NCBI RefSeq assembly: GCF_002251245.1
Contig: NZ_NPJG01000042.1
Coordinates: 124,001 to 188,000, forward strand
Reading direction: 5' to 3'
DNA from: Prevotella sp. P5-92
GTDB taxonomy: Bacteria > Bacteroidota > Bacteroidia > Bacteroidales > Bacteroidaceae
DNA length: 64,000 bases
Within the stretch, counting starts at the first letter, position 1. Each line of letters starts with the position of its first letter. Shown here one piece after another: positions 46,186 through 55,332 of the stretch. The notes under the pieces are model-generated. The model saw only the letters and a program-made list of their open reading frames with translations. It ran no database searches and had not been told where the DNA came from. The position numbers and the translations under genes are program-made.

Positions 46186-47487
46186 TTACAGTATTTCTGG
46201 TAATTGGAATAGCTTAATGCCATTGCTTCCTTTCACGAGGATGTAATATCCCAGAGGTTTTGCCTTGGCGAGTTCAGCTTTCACCTCCTCGACATCGGCA
46301 AATTTGCGGCAGCGGCTGCGAGTGTTGGCAAACTCAGAGCCTACAAGCCACACGTCGGTAAGTCTTGACGCCTCGATAAAGTCAGCCACACGCTGGTGCT
46401 CCTCAGCACTCGACTCGCCCAGTTCGCGCATGTCGCCGAGGATAGCCATCTTTGGAGAAACCTCCATGTTGCAGAAGTTCTTCAGTGCAGCCATCATGCT
46501 CGTCGGGTTGGCATTATACGCATCGACGATGAGATGGTTGGACGCTGTCTCGGTAAGTTGCGAACGATTGTTGCTGGGCATGTAATTAGACAACGCATGG
46601 TCTATCTGTGCTGGAGTGATGCCAAACTCCAGTCCTATGGTGGCAGCAGCCAACATGTTGTGGAGGTTGTAGCTGCCGATGAGGTGAGACTGTACCTCAT
46701 GCCATTCCTCGCCATCAGTCCAGCGGAATCTCAACAGTGGAGCACACGACACCACCTCGCCTCTCACCCTGAGGTCGTCAGCCACGTCGCCTATACCATA
46801 TTTAATAAGAGAGAGCCCTTGGGCGATGCCCATAAGATGAGGGTTTCCAGCATCGACAAACACTTTCGAGTCTTCCCGATGGCGGAGGAAGTCGTAGAGC
46901 TCGCCCTTGGTCCTCACCACTCCCTCAAAGGAACCGAAGCCCTGAAGATGAGCCTTGCCCACATTGGTGATGAGGCCATATTGAGGCTCGACCGTCTCCA
47001 CGAGGACCTTGATGTCGCCAGGATGGCTTGCCCCCATCTCCACCACGGCAATGTCGTGAGCCGAAGAGAGGCGGAAGAGCGTCTTAGGCACACCGATGTC
47101 GTTGTTGAAATTGCCCTGGGTAAAGAGCACGTTATATCGCTCAGAAAGGACGGCGGCAACGAGTTCCTTCGTGGTCGTCTTGCCGTTGGTGCCTGTAATG
47201 CCTATCACGGGGATGGAGAACTGACGGCGGTGATGACGGGCGAGAAGCTGTAATGTCTTCAGACAGTTGTCAACCACTATATAACGCGGGTCGTTGGCCG
47301 TATGTTCCCCTGGCTCGTCAACGACGGCATAGGCGCAACCTTTCTCCAAGGCAGACTGGGCAAACTTGTTTCCGTTGAAAGTGTCGCCCTTGAGGGCGAT
47401 GAATATCGATCCCTCCGGGCAATCGCGGCTGTCGGTGGTGATTACGGGATGACTCTTGTATATCTCGTAGAGTTGTTCTATTTCCAT
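46186..47487 (-). CDS. murF: UDP-N-acetylmuramoyl-tripeptide--D-alanyl-D-alanine ligase
   Basis: A 433-residue Mur ligase that adds D-Ala-D-Ala, the last cytoplasmic peptide step. VITTDSRDCPEGSIFIALKG is the N-terminal domain, [20 protein letters not shown] the ATP loop, VVEMGASHPGDIKVLVETVE and DAYNANPTSMMAAL are MurF-specific. The open frame goes on to 47685, but ATG 47487 (MEIEQLYEIY) agrees with the family and with the promoter at 47514-47521. It is the one Mur ligase missing from the dcw cluster and lies about 11 kb upstream of mraZ. Confidence 0.95.
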   Translation of the reverse strand: MEIEQLYEIYKSHPVITTDSRDCPEGSIFIALKGDTFNGNKFAQSALEKGCAYAVVDEPGEHTANDPRYIVVDNCLKTLQLLARHHRRQFSIPVIGITGTNGKTTTKELVAAVLSERYNVLFTQGNFNNDIGVPKTLFRLSSAHDIAVVEMGASHPGDIKVLVETVEPQYGLITNVGKAHLQGFGSFEGVVRTKGELYDFLRHREDSKVFVDAGNPHLMGIAQGLSLIKYGIGDVADDLRVRGEVVSCAPLLRFRWTDGEEWHEVQSHLIGSYNLHNMLAAATIGLEFGITPAQIDHALSNYMPSNNRSQLTETASNHLIVDAYNANPTSMMAALKNFCNMEVSPKMAILGDMRELGESSAEEHQRVADFIEASRLTDVWLVGSEFANTRSRCRKFADVEEVKAELAKAKPLGYYILVKGSNGIKLFQLPEIL

Positions 47488-47513
47488 TGTATGAACGTAT
47501 TTAAAAATCGGTG

Positions 47514-47521
47514 CAAAGGTA
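47514..47521 (-). promoter_or_regulatory. -7 element of murF
   Basis: The minus strand reads TACCTTTG then CA, 27 bases before the murF ATG. It is back to back with the folP promoter about 100 bases away. Confidence 0.6.
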
Positions 47522-47601
47522 CAATTTTTATTTGAAAAGCCCTCTAAAACGGCATGTAAAGAACGTAAAGAACATAAATTTTGCAAAATATGACGTTTTT
47601 T

Positions 47602-47633
47602 TTTGGTCTTTTCATTAACAAGTGGTACATTTG
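47602..47633 (+). promoter_or_regulatory. Promoter of folP-cdaA
   Basis: TTTG (47602-47605), 20 bases, TACATTTG (47626-47633) is a full match to the Bacteroidota promoter. It ends 39 bases before the folP ATG. Confidence 0.75.
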
Positions 47634-47672
47634 CAAAACAAATTAGCTGTTGAAAGAATAAACAATCGTAAT

Positions 47673-48533
47673 ATGCAATACACAATCAATGTCAGAGGTA
47701 AACTCGTCGATTTCTCGTCGCCACAGGTGATGGGAATACTCAACGTCACACCCGACTCCTTTTTCGCCGGCAGCCGAAAGCAGACCGAAGCTGAAATAGC
47801 CGATCGTGCCAATCAGGTTATTGCCGAGGGAGGAACCATTATCGACGTGGGAGCATTCTCCACACGCCCCGGAGCACCTGAAGTGAGCCAAGAGGAGGAA
47901 ATGGCGCGACTGAGGTTCGGTCTGGAGATTGTGAGACGCGAACAGCCCGACGCCGTAGTGTCAGTAGATACATTCCGTCCTGACGTGGCACGCATGGCGG
48001 TGGAGGATTATGGAGCCGACATCATCAACGACGTGTCAGAGGGCGGCATTACCGGAGTGGTGAACACACCGCTGGAGAAAGAGGACGGCACTTGTCCTGC
48101 CATCTTCCGAATGGTGGCGCGACTGGGCGTGCCGTATATACTAATGTCGGTGAAACCCAATGTGGAGACCATGCTCATGGCTTATGCGCGAGAGATACAA
48201 CAGCTGCGCAATCTGGGCGTGAAAGACATAATACTCGATCCGGGATTCGGTTTCGGGAAGACGCTTGACGACAACTACCGTCTTATGGCGGAGATGGACA
48301 AACTCCATGTCCTCGGACTGCCACTGCTCGTGGGAGTGTCGAGGAAAACGATGATATTCAAGCTCCTCGACACCGCCCCCGCCGGCTCGCTCAACGGCAC
48401 TACTGTGCTCCACACATTGTCGCTGATGAAGGGAGTCTCGATACTCCGTGCTCACGACGTGCGCGAGGCAGTAGAGGCAGTGAAGATAACGTCAAAGACC
48501 ATCAGTTCCTCTCCACTAAGCAAGCATTTGTAA
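47673..48533 (+). CDS. folP: Dihydropteroate synthase
   Basis: A 286-residue TIM-barrel enzyme of folate synthesis and target of sulfonamides. VMGILNVTPDSFFAGSRKQT is the first pterin-site loop, IDVGAFSTRPGAPEV the second, and IILDPGFGFGKTLDDNYRLM the Asp-Pro-Gly-Phe-Gly-Phe-Gly-Lys stretch. The usual LMHM motif reads LMSV, which I believe is normal in the phylum. The frame is open back to 47622; ATG 47673 is chosen because the promoter leaves no room for earlier codons. cdaA follows after 4 bases, a pairing I know from Bacteroidota. Confidence 0.93.
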   Translation: MQYTINVRGKLVDFSSPQVMGILNVTPDSFFAGSRKQTEAEIADRANQVIAEGGTIIDVGAFSTRPGAPEVSQEEEMARLRFGLEIVRREQPDAVVSVDTFRPDVARMAVEDYGADIINDVSEGGITGVVNTPLEKEDGTCPAIFRMVARLGVPYILMSVKPNVETMLMAYAREIQQLRNLGVKDIILDPGFGFGKTLDDNYRLMAEMDKLHVLGLPLLVGVSRKTMIFKLLDTAPAGSLNGTTVLHTLSLMKGVSILRAHDVREAVEAVKITSKTISSSPLSKHL

Positions 48534-48537
48534 GATC

Positions 48538-49317
48538 ATGTTTATAGAATTTGGCATAAAAGACTTCATCGACATCTTTCTTGTCGCTCTGATGTTGTTC
48601 TACATTTATCGTCTGATGAAGGAGTCGAGCTCGCTCAACGTCTTCATCGGAATACTTATGTTTGTCGTGTTATGGCTATTCGTGTCGCAGGTGATTGAGA
48701 TGCGGCTGTTGGGCAGCATCATGGACAAGTTGGTCAGTGTGGGTGTGATAGGACTCATTGTGCTCTTTCAGGAAGACATACGCAAATTCCTCTACAATCT
48801 CGGAGCACACCAACGCATGAGGATGCTGCTGAGAATATTCTCTGCCGACAAGAACAAGGCTCCGGAACACGACAAAGAGACCATCGTGCCCATCGTGCTG
48901 GCCTGTATGAACATGTCAAAGAAAAAGGTGGGAGCACTCATCGTCATAGAACGCAACAACCCTCTCGACGATATCGTGAAGACTGGTGACCTCATAGACG
49001 CCAACATCAACCAGCGCCTGATAGAAAACATCTTCTTCAAAAACTCGCCACTGCATGATGGGGCAATGTTGATATCCAACAAAAGAATAAAAGCGGCCGG
49101 ATGCATCCTGCCAGTATCCCACAATATGGAAATACCCAAAGATTTGGGACTGAGGCATCGTGCTGCCATGGGCATGTCGCAGGAAGCTGACGCCGTGGTC
49201 ATCGTAGTCTCGGAAGAGACGGGATCGATATCCGTGGCGATAAATGGAGAGTTCCAACTGCGACTGTCGGCAGAGAAACTCGAGAGTGTACTCACCGAAG
49301 AGATGAGAGGGCAATAG
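48538..49317 (+). CDS. cdaA: Membrane diadenylate cyclase CdaA (c-di-AMP synthase)
   Basis: A 259-residue protein with about three N-terminal transmembrane helices (IFLVALMLFYIYRL, FIGILMFVVLWLFVSQVIEM and VGVIGLIVLFQEDI) and a cytoplasmic DAC domain. NSPLHDGAMLISNKRI holds the DGA motif and LGLRHRAAMGMSQEADAVVI the RHR motif, both needed for joining two ATP into c-di-AMP. No CdaR regulator gene is adjacent, unlike in Firmicutes. Coupled to folP; c-di-AMP usually controls potassium and osmotic or wall balance. Confidence 0.94.
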   Translation: MFIEFGIKDFIDIFLVALMLFYIYRLMKESSSLNVFIGILMFVVLWLFVSQVIEMRLLGSIMDKLVSVGVIGLIVLFQEDIRKFLYNLGAHQRMRMLLRIFSADKNKAPEHDKETIVPIVLACMNMSKKKVGALIVIERNNPLDDIVKTGDLIDANINQRLIENIFFKNSPLHDGAMLISNKRIKAAGCILPVSHNMEIPKDLGLRHRAAMGMSQEADAVVIVVSEETGSISVAINGEFQLRLSAEKLESVLTEEMRGQ

Positions 49318-49367
49318 ATATAGAATGAAGAAAGACATAAACAGATATAATTTAAATACATATATAT

Positions 49368-50414
49368 ATGATACGAACTAACTTACACCTAATTACTCTG
49401 TCGGTCGCCATGATGATAAGCAATGTGGCACTGGCGCAAGAACAGAACGGAGAAGAAAGAAAAATACGGGAATTCGTTACCTCCAATCCAATGGTACACG
49501 ACCCCGTGATGGCAAGGGAAGACGGCGTGTACCATATCTTTGCCACTGGCATGGGAATACAACGGATGACGTCAAAAGACAGAAAAGACTGGCAAGTGAA
49601 AGCCATGCCCGTGATGACGGTGATACCGAAATGGACCCACGACTCGGTGCCGGGATTTGACAAGCATGTATGGGCTCCTGACATCATCAGATGGCACAAC
49701 AAGTGGTGGCTTGCATATAGCTGCTCCACATTCGGGAAAAACGGCTCGGCCATCGGACTGCTGTCGGCGGCAAAGCTCGATTCTCCTATATGGAACGACG
49801 AGGGATGTATCGTCGCCTCACGCGAGAACCGCGACAACTGGAATGCCATCGACCCGAACTTTGTCATCGACGACAACGACACGCCATGGATGGTGTGGGG
49901 CTCGTTTTGGGATGGAATACAGATAGTAAGACTAGATACCACCATGCACGTGGCAAAGGGAGAGAAACCCCGAACCCTGGCACGACGCTATGCCCCTGGC
50001 ACCACAACAGCAGAACCTAACCCCACCTCGGCACATGCTGGCACCAACGCCATCGAGGCTCCCTTCGTGATGAAACACCAAGGCTACTATTATCTCTTCG
50101 TGTCGTGGGACTATTGTTGTCGAGGCAGCAAGAGCAACTATCGCGTCGCCGTGGGTCGAAGCAAGAATGTGGATGGACCATATCTCGACAAGCGTAGCAA
50201 CGACATGCTCAATGGAGGCGGAACCGTCTTGCTCGAAGGCGATAAGAAACAATATGAGGCAACAGGCCATTGCGCTGCATACTCCATTGACGGAAAAGAC
50301 ATCTTTATCTGTCATGGCTACAGCACAGAGATGAAAGGTGCACCGGTACTTATACAACGAGAAATAAGATGGACCGACGATGGATGGCCAGAACTGGAAT
50401 CAATGAACCACTAA
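49368..50414 (+). CDS. Secreted GH43-family glycosidase (arabinan/arabinofuranosidase type)
   Basis: A 348-residue five-bladed beta-propeller hydrolase with a signal peptide (LITLSVAMMISNVALAQ, about 8-24). MVHDPVMAREDGVYHIFATG has the catalytic-base Asp, HVWAPDIIRWHNKWWLAYSC and WNAIDPNFVIDDNDTPWMVW the central strands, and TNAIEAPFVMKHQGYYYLFV the acid Glu. The pattern is nearest the endo-1,5-alpha-L-arabinanase group of GH43, but GH43 is broad and xylan or arabinan side chains are possible. It follows cdaA by 50 bases with no clear promoter and precedes a GH27 gene. Confidence 0.88.
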   Translation: MIRTNLHLITLSVAMMISNVALAQEQNGEERKIREFVTSNPMVHDPVMAREDGVYHIFATGMGIQRMTSKDRKDWQVKAMPVMTVIPKWTHDSVPGFDKHVWAPDIIRWHNKWWLAYSCSTFGKNGSAIGLLSAAKLDSPIWNDEGCIVASRENRDNWNAIDPNFVIDDNDTPWMVWGSFWDGIQIVRLDTTMHVAKGEKPRTLARRYAPGTTTAEPNPTSAHAGTNAIEAPFVMKHQGYYYLFVSWDYCCRGSKSNYRVAVGRSKNVDGPYLDKRSNDMLNGGGTVLLEGDKKQYEATGHCAAYSIDGKDIFICHGYSTEMKGAPVLIQREIRWTDDGWPELESMNH

Positions 50415-50440
50415 TTGTAAAAAAACAATTGAAGAAAAGT

Positions 50441-52135
50441 ATGAAGAAAAATATTATCGTCGCGTTGGCTGCCATGTGCTGCCTCTCGACAAATGCTCAG
50501 GAAAAAGAGCTCCCTACTATGGGATGGAGCTCGTGGAACACCTTTGCACTTAACATCAGCGACTCGATTATCATGCGTCAGGCCGACGTCATGGCTAACA
50601 CTCCGCTGAAAGATGCAGGATATAAATATATAAACATTGATGACGGATACTTCGGTGGACGAGACCCGAAAACAGGTCAGCTACTCATACATCCCGTGAG
50701 ATTCCCGCGTGGACTGAAAGGCGTGGTAGATCATATTCACGGACTCGGACTGAAGGCGGGCATCTATTCTGATGCGGGCGCAAACACATGCGGAAACTAT
50801 TACGGTGGTGACACCATCGCAAATAATGTAGGTCTGTACCTTCACGACCAGCAAGACTGCGACTTCTTCTTCAAAGAACTTGATTTCGACTTTATCAAGG
50901 TTGACTTCTGCGGAGGCGACGCTCCTCAGAACCGTCAGCGTTACTGCCTCGATCCGCAAGAGCGCTACACAGCCATCCACAAGGCTATGGAAAATACGGG
51001 TAAGAAAGGACTACGACTCAACGTCTGCCGATGGGACTATCCAGGCACTTGGGTACACGACGTGGCTACATCATGGAGAATGAGCGTTGACATCAACTGC
51101 TCGTGGCCTTCAGTAAGAGGTATTATCGACCAGAGCCTGTATCTTTCGGCCTACTGCTACGACGGACGATATAACGACATGGACATGCTTGAGGTGGGAC
51201 GAACACTGACACCAGAAGAAGACCGCACTCATTTCGGCATGTGGTGTATCATGGCATCACCACTGCTCATCGGTTGCGACATGAGCACATTGACTCCAGA
51301 GACCATGAATCTGCTCTGCAACAAGGAACTCATTGCCCTCAACCAAGACCCGCTGATGCTGCAAGCTAATGTGGCTAAATACGACAAGACAGACAGTACC
51401 TATGTCTTTGTAAAGGATATTGAGACCCTTGAAGGTAACACCCGTGCCATCGCCTTGTACAACCCGACGGAAACCACAAAGACCGTTAGCGTCGATTATG
51501 CGGATATACAGCTCGACGGTGTGACACAGGTGAGAGACCTTTACGAACACAAAGACCTCGTGGTGACCGGAAAGAAAGCCAAGAAGTTTGCCAAGGCTAA
51601 TGCCGCCTTCACTGGTACTACACTGAGCCGCGAGGTGCCTGCTCACGGATGCCGTATCTATAAGATTACTGCCGACACACGACTTGAGCGCACACTCTAT
51701 GAGGCAGAGACAGCTTATCTCAGCAGCTATCAGGAATTGAGCAACCCTTGGGCATTGCATACAGGAACATATCAGAAAGACAACAACTGCTCTGGTGGCG
51801 CAAAGGCAATCTTGTTAGGCCAGCGCGCTGTCAACGACCTGCAGTGGCGTAACGTATATAGCCATGAGGGTGGCGACTACGAGATTACCATTCGTTGCAA
51901 TTCAAAGCCAGGAGTTCATAGCCAGATCAGCTGGGGACAGCCACGCAAGGAAGGTCAGCACTTCTTCATCAATGTCAACGAAGGCATAGGTCAACCTATT
52001 TTCGCCAATACTAACGGCAAATGGGGAGAGGTAACTACAAAGATTCACCTCGAGAAAGGAAACAATACCGTACGTCTATATCACGATCGCGACGAGCTGC
52101 CGGAGATAGACTGTATGACATTGAAGAAACTGTAA
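50441..52135 (+). CDS. Secreted GH27 alpha-galactosidase with C-terminal carbohydrate-binding domain
   Basis: A 564-residue enzyme with a signal peptide (IIVALAAMCCLSTNAQE, about 4-20). The GH27 barrel has LPTMGWSSWNTFALNISDSI, DDGYFGGRDP, FIKVDFCGGDAPQ (nucleophile Asp in KVD) and YNDMDMLEVG (acid/base Asp), then the beta domain (about 310-420). The last about 140 residues (from LYEAETAYLSSYQELSNPWA) look like a CBM6/35-type domain. It releases terminal alpha-galactose from plant or host glycans. The frame runs back into the GH43 gene; ATG 50441 is the start. The 26-base gap suggests an operon of two. Confidence 0.92.
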   Translation: MKKNIIVALAAMCCLSTNAQEKELPTMGWSSWNTFALNISDSIIMRQADVMANTPLKDAGYKYINIDDGYFGGRDPKTGQLLIHPVRFPRGLKGVVDHIHGLGLKAGIYSDAGANTCGNYYGGDTIANNVGLYLHDQQDCDFFFKELDFDFIKVDFCGGDAPQNRQRYCLDPQERYTAIHKAMENTGKKGLRLNVCRWDYPGTWVHDVATSWRMSVDINCSWPSVRGIIDQSLYLSAYCYDGRYNDMDMLEVGRTLTPEEDRTHFGMWCIMASPLLIGCDMSTLTPETMNLLCNKELIALNQDPLMLQANVAKYDKTDSTYVFVKDIETLEGNTRAIALYNPTETTKTVSVDYADIQLDGVTQVRDLYEHKDLVVTGKKAKKFAKANAAFTGTTLSREVPAHGCRIYKITADTRLERTLYEAETAYLSSYQELSNPWALHTGTYQKDNNCSGGAKAILLGQRAVNDLQWRNVYSHEGGDYEITIRCNSKPGVHSQISWGQPRKEGQHFFINVNEGIGQPIFANTNGKWGEVTTKIHLEKGNNTVRLYHDRDELPEIDCMTLKKL

Positions 52136-52183
52136 TCCTGCCGCTTCCCGTCACGGATTATAATGCGTCGGGAGCAAAAAAAT

Positions 52184-52223
52184 GTAATCGGGTTGTATGC
52201 GAATGAGCATACAACCCGATTAC
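52184..52223. terminator. Bidirectional terminator between the GH27 gene and nhaD
   Basis: GTAATCGGGTTGTATGC (52184-52200) pairs perfectly over 17 bases with 52207-52223 around a 6-base loop. On the minus strand ATTTTTTTG follows, a strong U-run for nhaD. On the plus strand the following TTATATTCTTTC is weaker. It is placed between two convergent genes. Confidence 0.92.
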
Positions 52224-52247
52224 TTATATTCTTTCTATACACCTCTT

Positions 52248-53591
52248 TTAAAAGAACAATGCACGTTGGATGCCATAGATCAAGATGCCCGACAAATAAC
52301 CTACAAGTACAATCCACGAAATCTTCTTCATATACCAGCCAAATGAGATCTTTTCCAATCCCATTACCACAACACCGGCGGCACTACCGACAATAAGCAT
52401 CGAGCCGCCTACACCTGCACAGTAGGCAAGGAGCTGCCAGAAGATGCCGTCAACAGCAAAGTCGCCTGTCGCTGCAGCTGGATACATGCCCATGCAGCCT
52501 GCTACTAACGGCACGTTGTCAACGATACTTGACAAGATACCTATGATACCGGTAACGAGATAGTGGTTGCCGTTGAACATGGTGTTGAGACCTTCGCCAA
52601 GAAGTTCCAAGGCGCCGATGGTCTCAAGACAAGCGACTGCCATCAAGATGCCAAGGAAGAACAAAATGGTTCCCATGTCGATGCGTGAAAGCATATTGGT
52701 GACACGTTTTTGCATACCGCCTTTCTCCTCTTCGCCAGCCAGCCGAGAGTAGAACACCTCGGTAACGGTCCATAGCACGCCGAGAACTAACAGTATGCCC
52801 ATAAACGGAGGCAGATGGGTGATGGTCTTGAATACGGGTACAAAGATAAGACCGCCGACACCGAGGAAGAACACGGTCTTGCGTTGTACTTCTGTCAGAT
52901 GATCCTGCACACGTACATTTTGCTCGAAATCTTTTACCTCCATCTTGCCATTGAGGCTATGCGAGAGTATGTAAGCAGGAACGAGCATTGACACTATAGA
53001 AGGCAGGAACACCTCTGTTATAACACCCGCAGCGGTGAGCACACCCTTGTTCCACAGCATGATAGTGGTGACATCGCCGATGGGCGAGAAAGCTCCTCCG
53101 GAGTTAGCTGAAATAATCACTAACGCGGCGTAAATGAGTCGGTCGTCGCGGTTTTCTACCAGTTTGCGTAGAATCATTATCATCACGATGCTTGTTGTGA
53201 GGTTGTCGAGCACAGCCGAGAGAATAAATGTCATGAAAGCTATGCGCCATAGCAACTTCTTCTTGGTGCGTGTCTTAAGCGTGTCGCGCACGAAGTTAAA
53301 TCCGCCGTTCTGGTCAACGAGTTCCACTATCGTCATGGCTCCCATAAGGAAGAACAGCGTGGTGGCGGTAGTGCCCAGATGGCGCTCCATTACTTCAGCC
53401 ACAGTCAGAGCCTTATGCTCTCCTATGGCTCCTGGGATATATTGCCCTGGGTCGATCATGAATAAGGTCCAGCACAACACAAACATCAGCAAAGCTATTG
53501 CTGCCTTGTTGATCTTCGTGACACTCTCGATGGCTATGCAGAAATATCCCAAACAGAATACTGCTACAATGATGATGCTTAATGTTGTCAT
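52248..53591 (-). CDS. nhaD: NhaD-type Na+/H+ antiporter
   Basis: A 447-residue polytopic membrane protein with about 11-12 helices, of the ion transporter superfamily. Marks are MIDPGQYIPG after the second helix, FLMGAMTIVELVDQNGGFNF, AVLDNLTTSIVMIMILRKLV, NSGGAFSPIGDVTTIMLWNK and SIVDNVPLVAGCMGM. It exports Na+ (or Li+) in exchange for H+, which fits organisms that depend on a sodium gradient. The window's first gene is a sodium symporter of another family. Confidence 0.93.
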   Translation of the reverse strand: MTTLSIIIVAVFCLGYFCIAIESVTKINKAAIALLMFVLCWTLFMIDPGQYIPGAIGEHKALTVAEVMERHLGTTATTLFFLMGAMTIVELVDQNGGFNFVRDTLKTRTKKKLLWRIAFMTFILSAVLDNLTTSIVMIMILRKLVENRDDRLIYAALVIISANSGGAFSPIGDVTTIMLWNKGVLTAAGVITEVFLPSIVSMLVPAYILSHSLNGKMEVKDFEQNVRVQDHLTEVQRKTVFFLGVGGLIFVPVFKTITHLPPFMGILLVLGVLWTVTEVFYSRLAGEEEKGGMQKRVTNMLSRIDMGTILFFLGILMAVACLETIGALELLGEGLNTMFNGNHYLVTGIIGILSSIVDNVPLVAGCMGMYPAAATGDFAVDGIFWQLLAYCAGVGGSMLIVGSAAGVVVMGLEKISFGWYMKKISWIVLVGYLSGILIYGIQRALFF

Positions 53592-53635
53592 TTTAATTAT
53601 TTAGATATTATAGGTAAATGTTGCTTTTATGGATG

Positions 53636-53666
53636 CAAAAGTAAGAAATAATTTTGAACTGGCAAA
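53636..53666 (-). promoter_or_regulatory. Promoter of nhaD
   Basis: On the minus strand TTTG (53666-53663), 19 bases, TACTTTTG (53643-53636): a full match to the Bacteroidota promoter, 44 bases before the ATG. Confidence 0.75.
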
Positions 53667-53687
53667 GATTTTAAGCTTTTTTTGAAT

Positions 53688-55331
53688 TCAGAAATCCGCT
53701 TCCACCTTGAAGTGCAACCTCTTGCCTGTGACGGGATGCGCAAATTCCAGATATTCGGCATGAAGACAAAGACGTTCGCCGCGATGACCATAGAGTGGGT
53801 CGCCTTTGATAGGTGAGGCGAGACCGTCGCATGAAGCACAATGAACGCGAAGCTGGTGGGTGCGGCCAGTGTGGGGCACAAGCGACAACACGACCTCTCC
53901 ACTGCCGAGGCCTGATGGCTGTGGACTGACAACACGCCATTCTGTAATGGAACGTTTGCCATAGTCGTAATCTACCATCTGACGGGGCCTGTCGAAAGGG
54001 TCAGGACAAATAGGGATGTCGATGATGCCGTGGTCGCCTTCATTGAGTGTGATGCCAATCATCGGTTCCACGATTGCAACATAACGTTTCTTCACGGTGC
54101 GGTTGTAGAATTGGCGTTGGAGCGAGTGGTGGGCTTCGGTGGTGCGTGGCACGACAAGTATGCCCGATGTGTCCATGTCAAGACGGTGTACGGTCTTGGG
54201 AGTATATCCGCGTTCGGAAAGGATGCTGAATACAGAGTGGCGCTCGCTTTTCCCGGGTACGGAGAGTAGTCCTGATGGTTTATATACCACCACAATGCTC
54301 TCGTCTTCATATAGGATGCTTATGCTTTCGCCCGCATCTTTATGCATCTCTTTCTGTTCAACGTCCATGCCCTCCAACATAAAGGTGAGTATGGGTAAGC
54401 ACTTGCCACGGCATGCGTTATAGTAATTGAGATGGCGTCTGATGACGCTTTTGGGAGATTCTCCCCACCAGAATTCTGCAATACACAGTGGTTGCATGTC
54501 GTGCGAGAAAGCATATTGCAGCAACTTTGGAGCACAACATTCCCCTGAACCCGACGGAGGCATTCCCATTGGGGTGTATTTGAAGATGTCGAGTAGGTCA
54601 CGTGTTTCTCCACGTGCATTCCTCACGATAAAGTTTTGGAAAAGCCATGTTTGCAATGCTTCTGACTTCTGTTGGCGTTTGCCTTTGAGCTCGTCGATTT
54701 GTTTGTCGTAGTGTGCTATTGATGTGTCGAGTTCCTTCTGTATGTTACGCCATTTCTGCTTTATCCTTACCAATTCTGCCTTCATGAATTGGCTCTCGCG
54801 TATCAATTCGTCTTCGGTGCGTGCATCGTCGCCTGTCTGTCGGGAAAAGTCGCGTTGGCGTTTTGCCTGTGTCATTACCTCCTTGTAGGCATCTATCTCT
54901 GTGACGGCATCTATTTGTGCTTGTTGTATCTCGTCAAGCAGATGGATGCGTTCCGGGGTAGTCTCGATGGATGCAATCTGTCTGTTTATCTCGCTTATCT
55001 CCGCTTCGTGGCATTTGAAATAGCCATCCGGTTGAAGATAGTCGAACACGTTTGGGACAAAATAGTCGAGTTCCTTACAGCCTTGTAGCTGTCCGGAGTA
55101 TGCGGCAAGATATCCCAACTCGTCTTTGTATCTTACTACAAGCACGCCGAACATCTTACCCGAGTGAAGTTCGTCGTTATATTGAAGGTGGCTTTCAATA
55201 TACATACACAACCCCTTGACCGCAAGCTGGCATAATGGATGTGGCTCGTAGTCAAAGGGGTTGTTAAAACGTTCTGGCGGAGAGGGCAACGAGTGCCCTT
55301 CTGCCAACAGAGAAAGCGGATGAAATTTCAA
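53688..55331 (-). CDS. RluA-family pseudouridine synthase with long N-terminal extension
   Basis: A 547-residue protein. The last about 210 residues are an RluA-type synthase: LYEDESIVVVYKPSGLLSVP, the catalytic motif HRLDMDTSGILVVPRT (Asp385) and LVPHTGRTHQLRVHCA. Ahead of it are an N-terminal segment (about 1-105), a long coiled coil (about 108-225), and a conserved-looking segment with TPMGMPPSGSGECCAPKLLQ and WWGESPKSVIRRHLNYYNAC (about 253-312). No S4 domain is seen. The target uridine is unknown (23S rRNA or tRNA). The only start that keeps the whole protein is TTG 55331, one base after the CoA-transferase stop, suggesting coupled translation. Confidence 0.87.
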   Translation of the reverse strand: MKFHPLSLLAEGHSLPSPPERFNNPFDYEPHPLCQLAVKGLCMYIESHLQYNDELHSGKMFGVLVVRYKDELGYLAAYSGQLQGCKELDYFVPNVFDYLQPDGYFKCHEAEISEINRQIASIETTPERIHLLDEIQQAQIDAVTEIDAYKEVMTQAKRQRDFSRQTGDDARTEDELIRESQFMKAELVRIKQKWRNIQKELDTSIAHYDKQIDELKGKRQQKSEALQTWLFQNFIVRNARGETRDLLDIFKYTPMGMPPSGSGECCAPKLLQYAFSHDMQPLCIAEFWWGESPKSVIRRHLNYYNACRGKCLPILTFMLEGMDVEQKEMHKDAGESISILYEDESIVVVYKPSGLLSVPGKSERHSVFSILSERGYTPKTVHRLDMDTSGILVVPRTTEAHHSLQRQFYNRTVKKRYVAIVEPMIGITLNEGDHGIIDIPICPDPFDRPRQMVDYDYGKRSITEWRVVSPQPSGLGSGEVVLSLVPHTGRTHQLRVHCASCDGLASPIKGDPLYGHRGERLCLHAEYLEFAHPVTGKRLHFKVEADF

Positions 55332-55332
55332 C

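Noticed and set aside
47488-47685. 66-residue N-terminal extension of murF
   Set aside because: It would cross the murF promoter and the folP promoter; ATG 47487 matches the family start.
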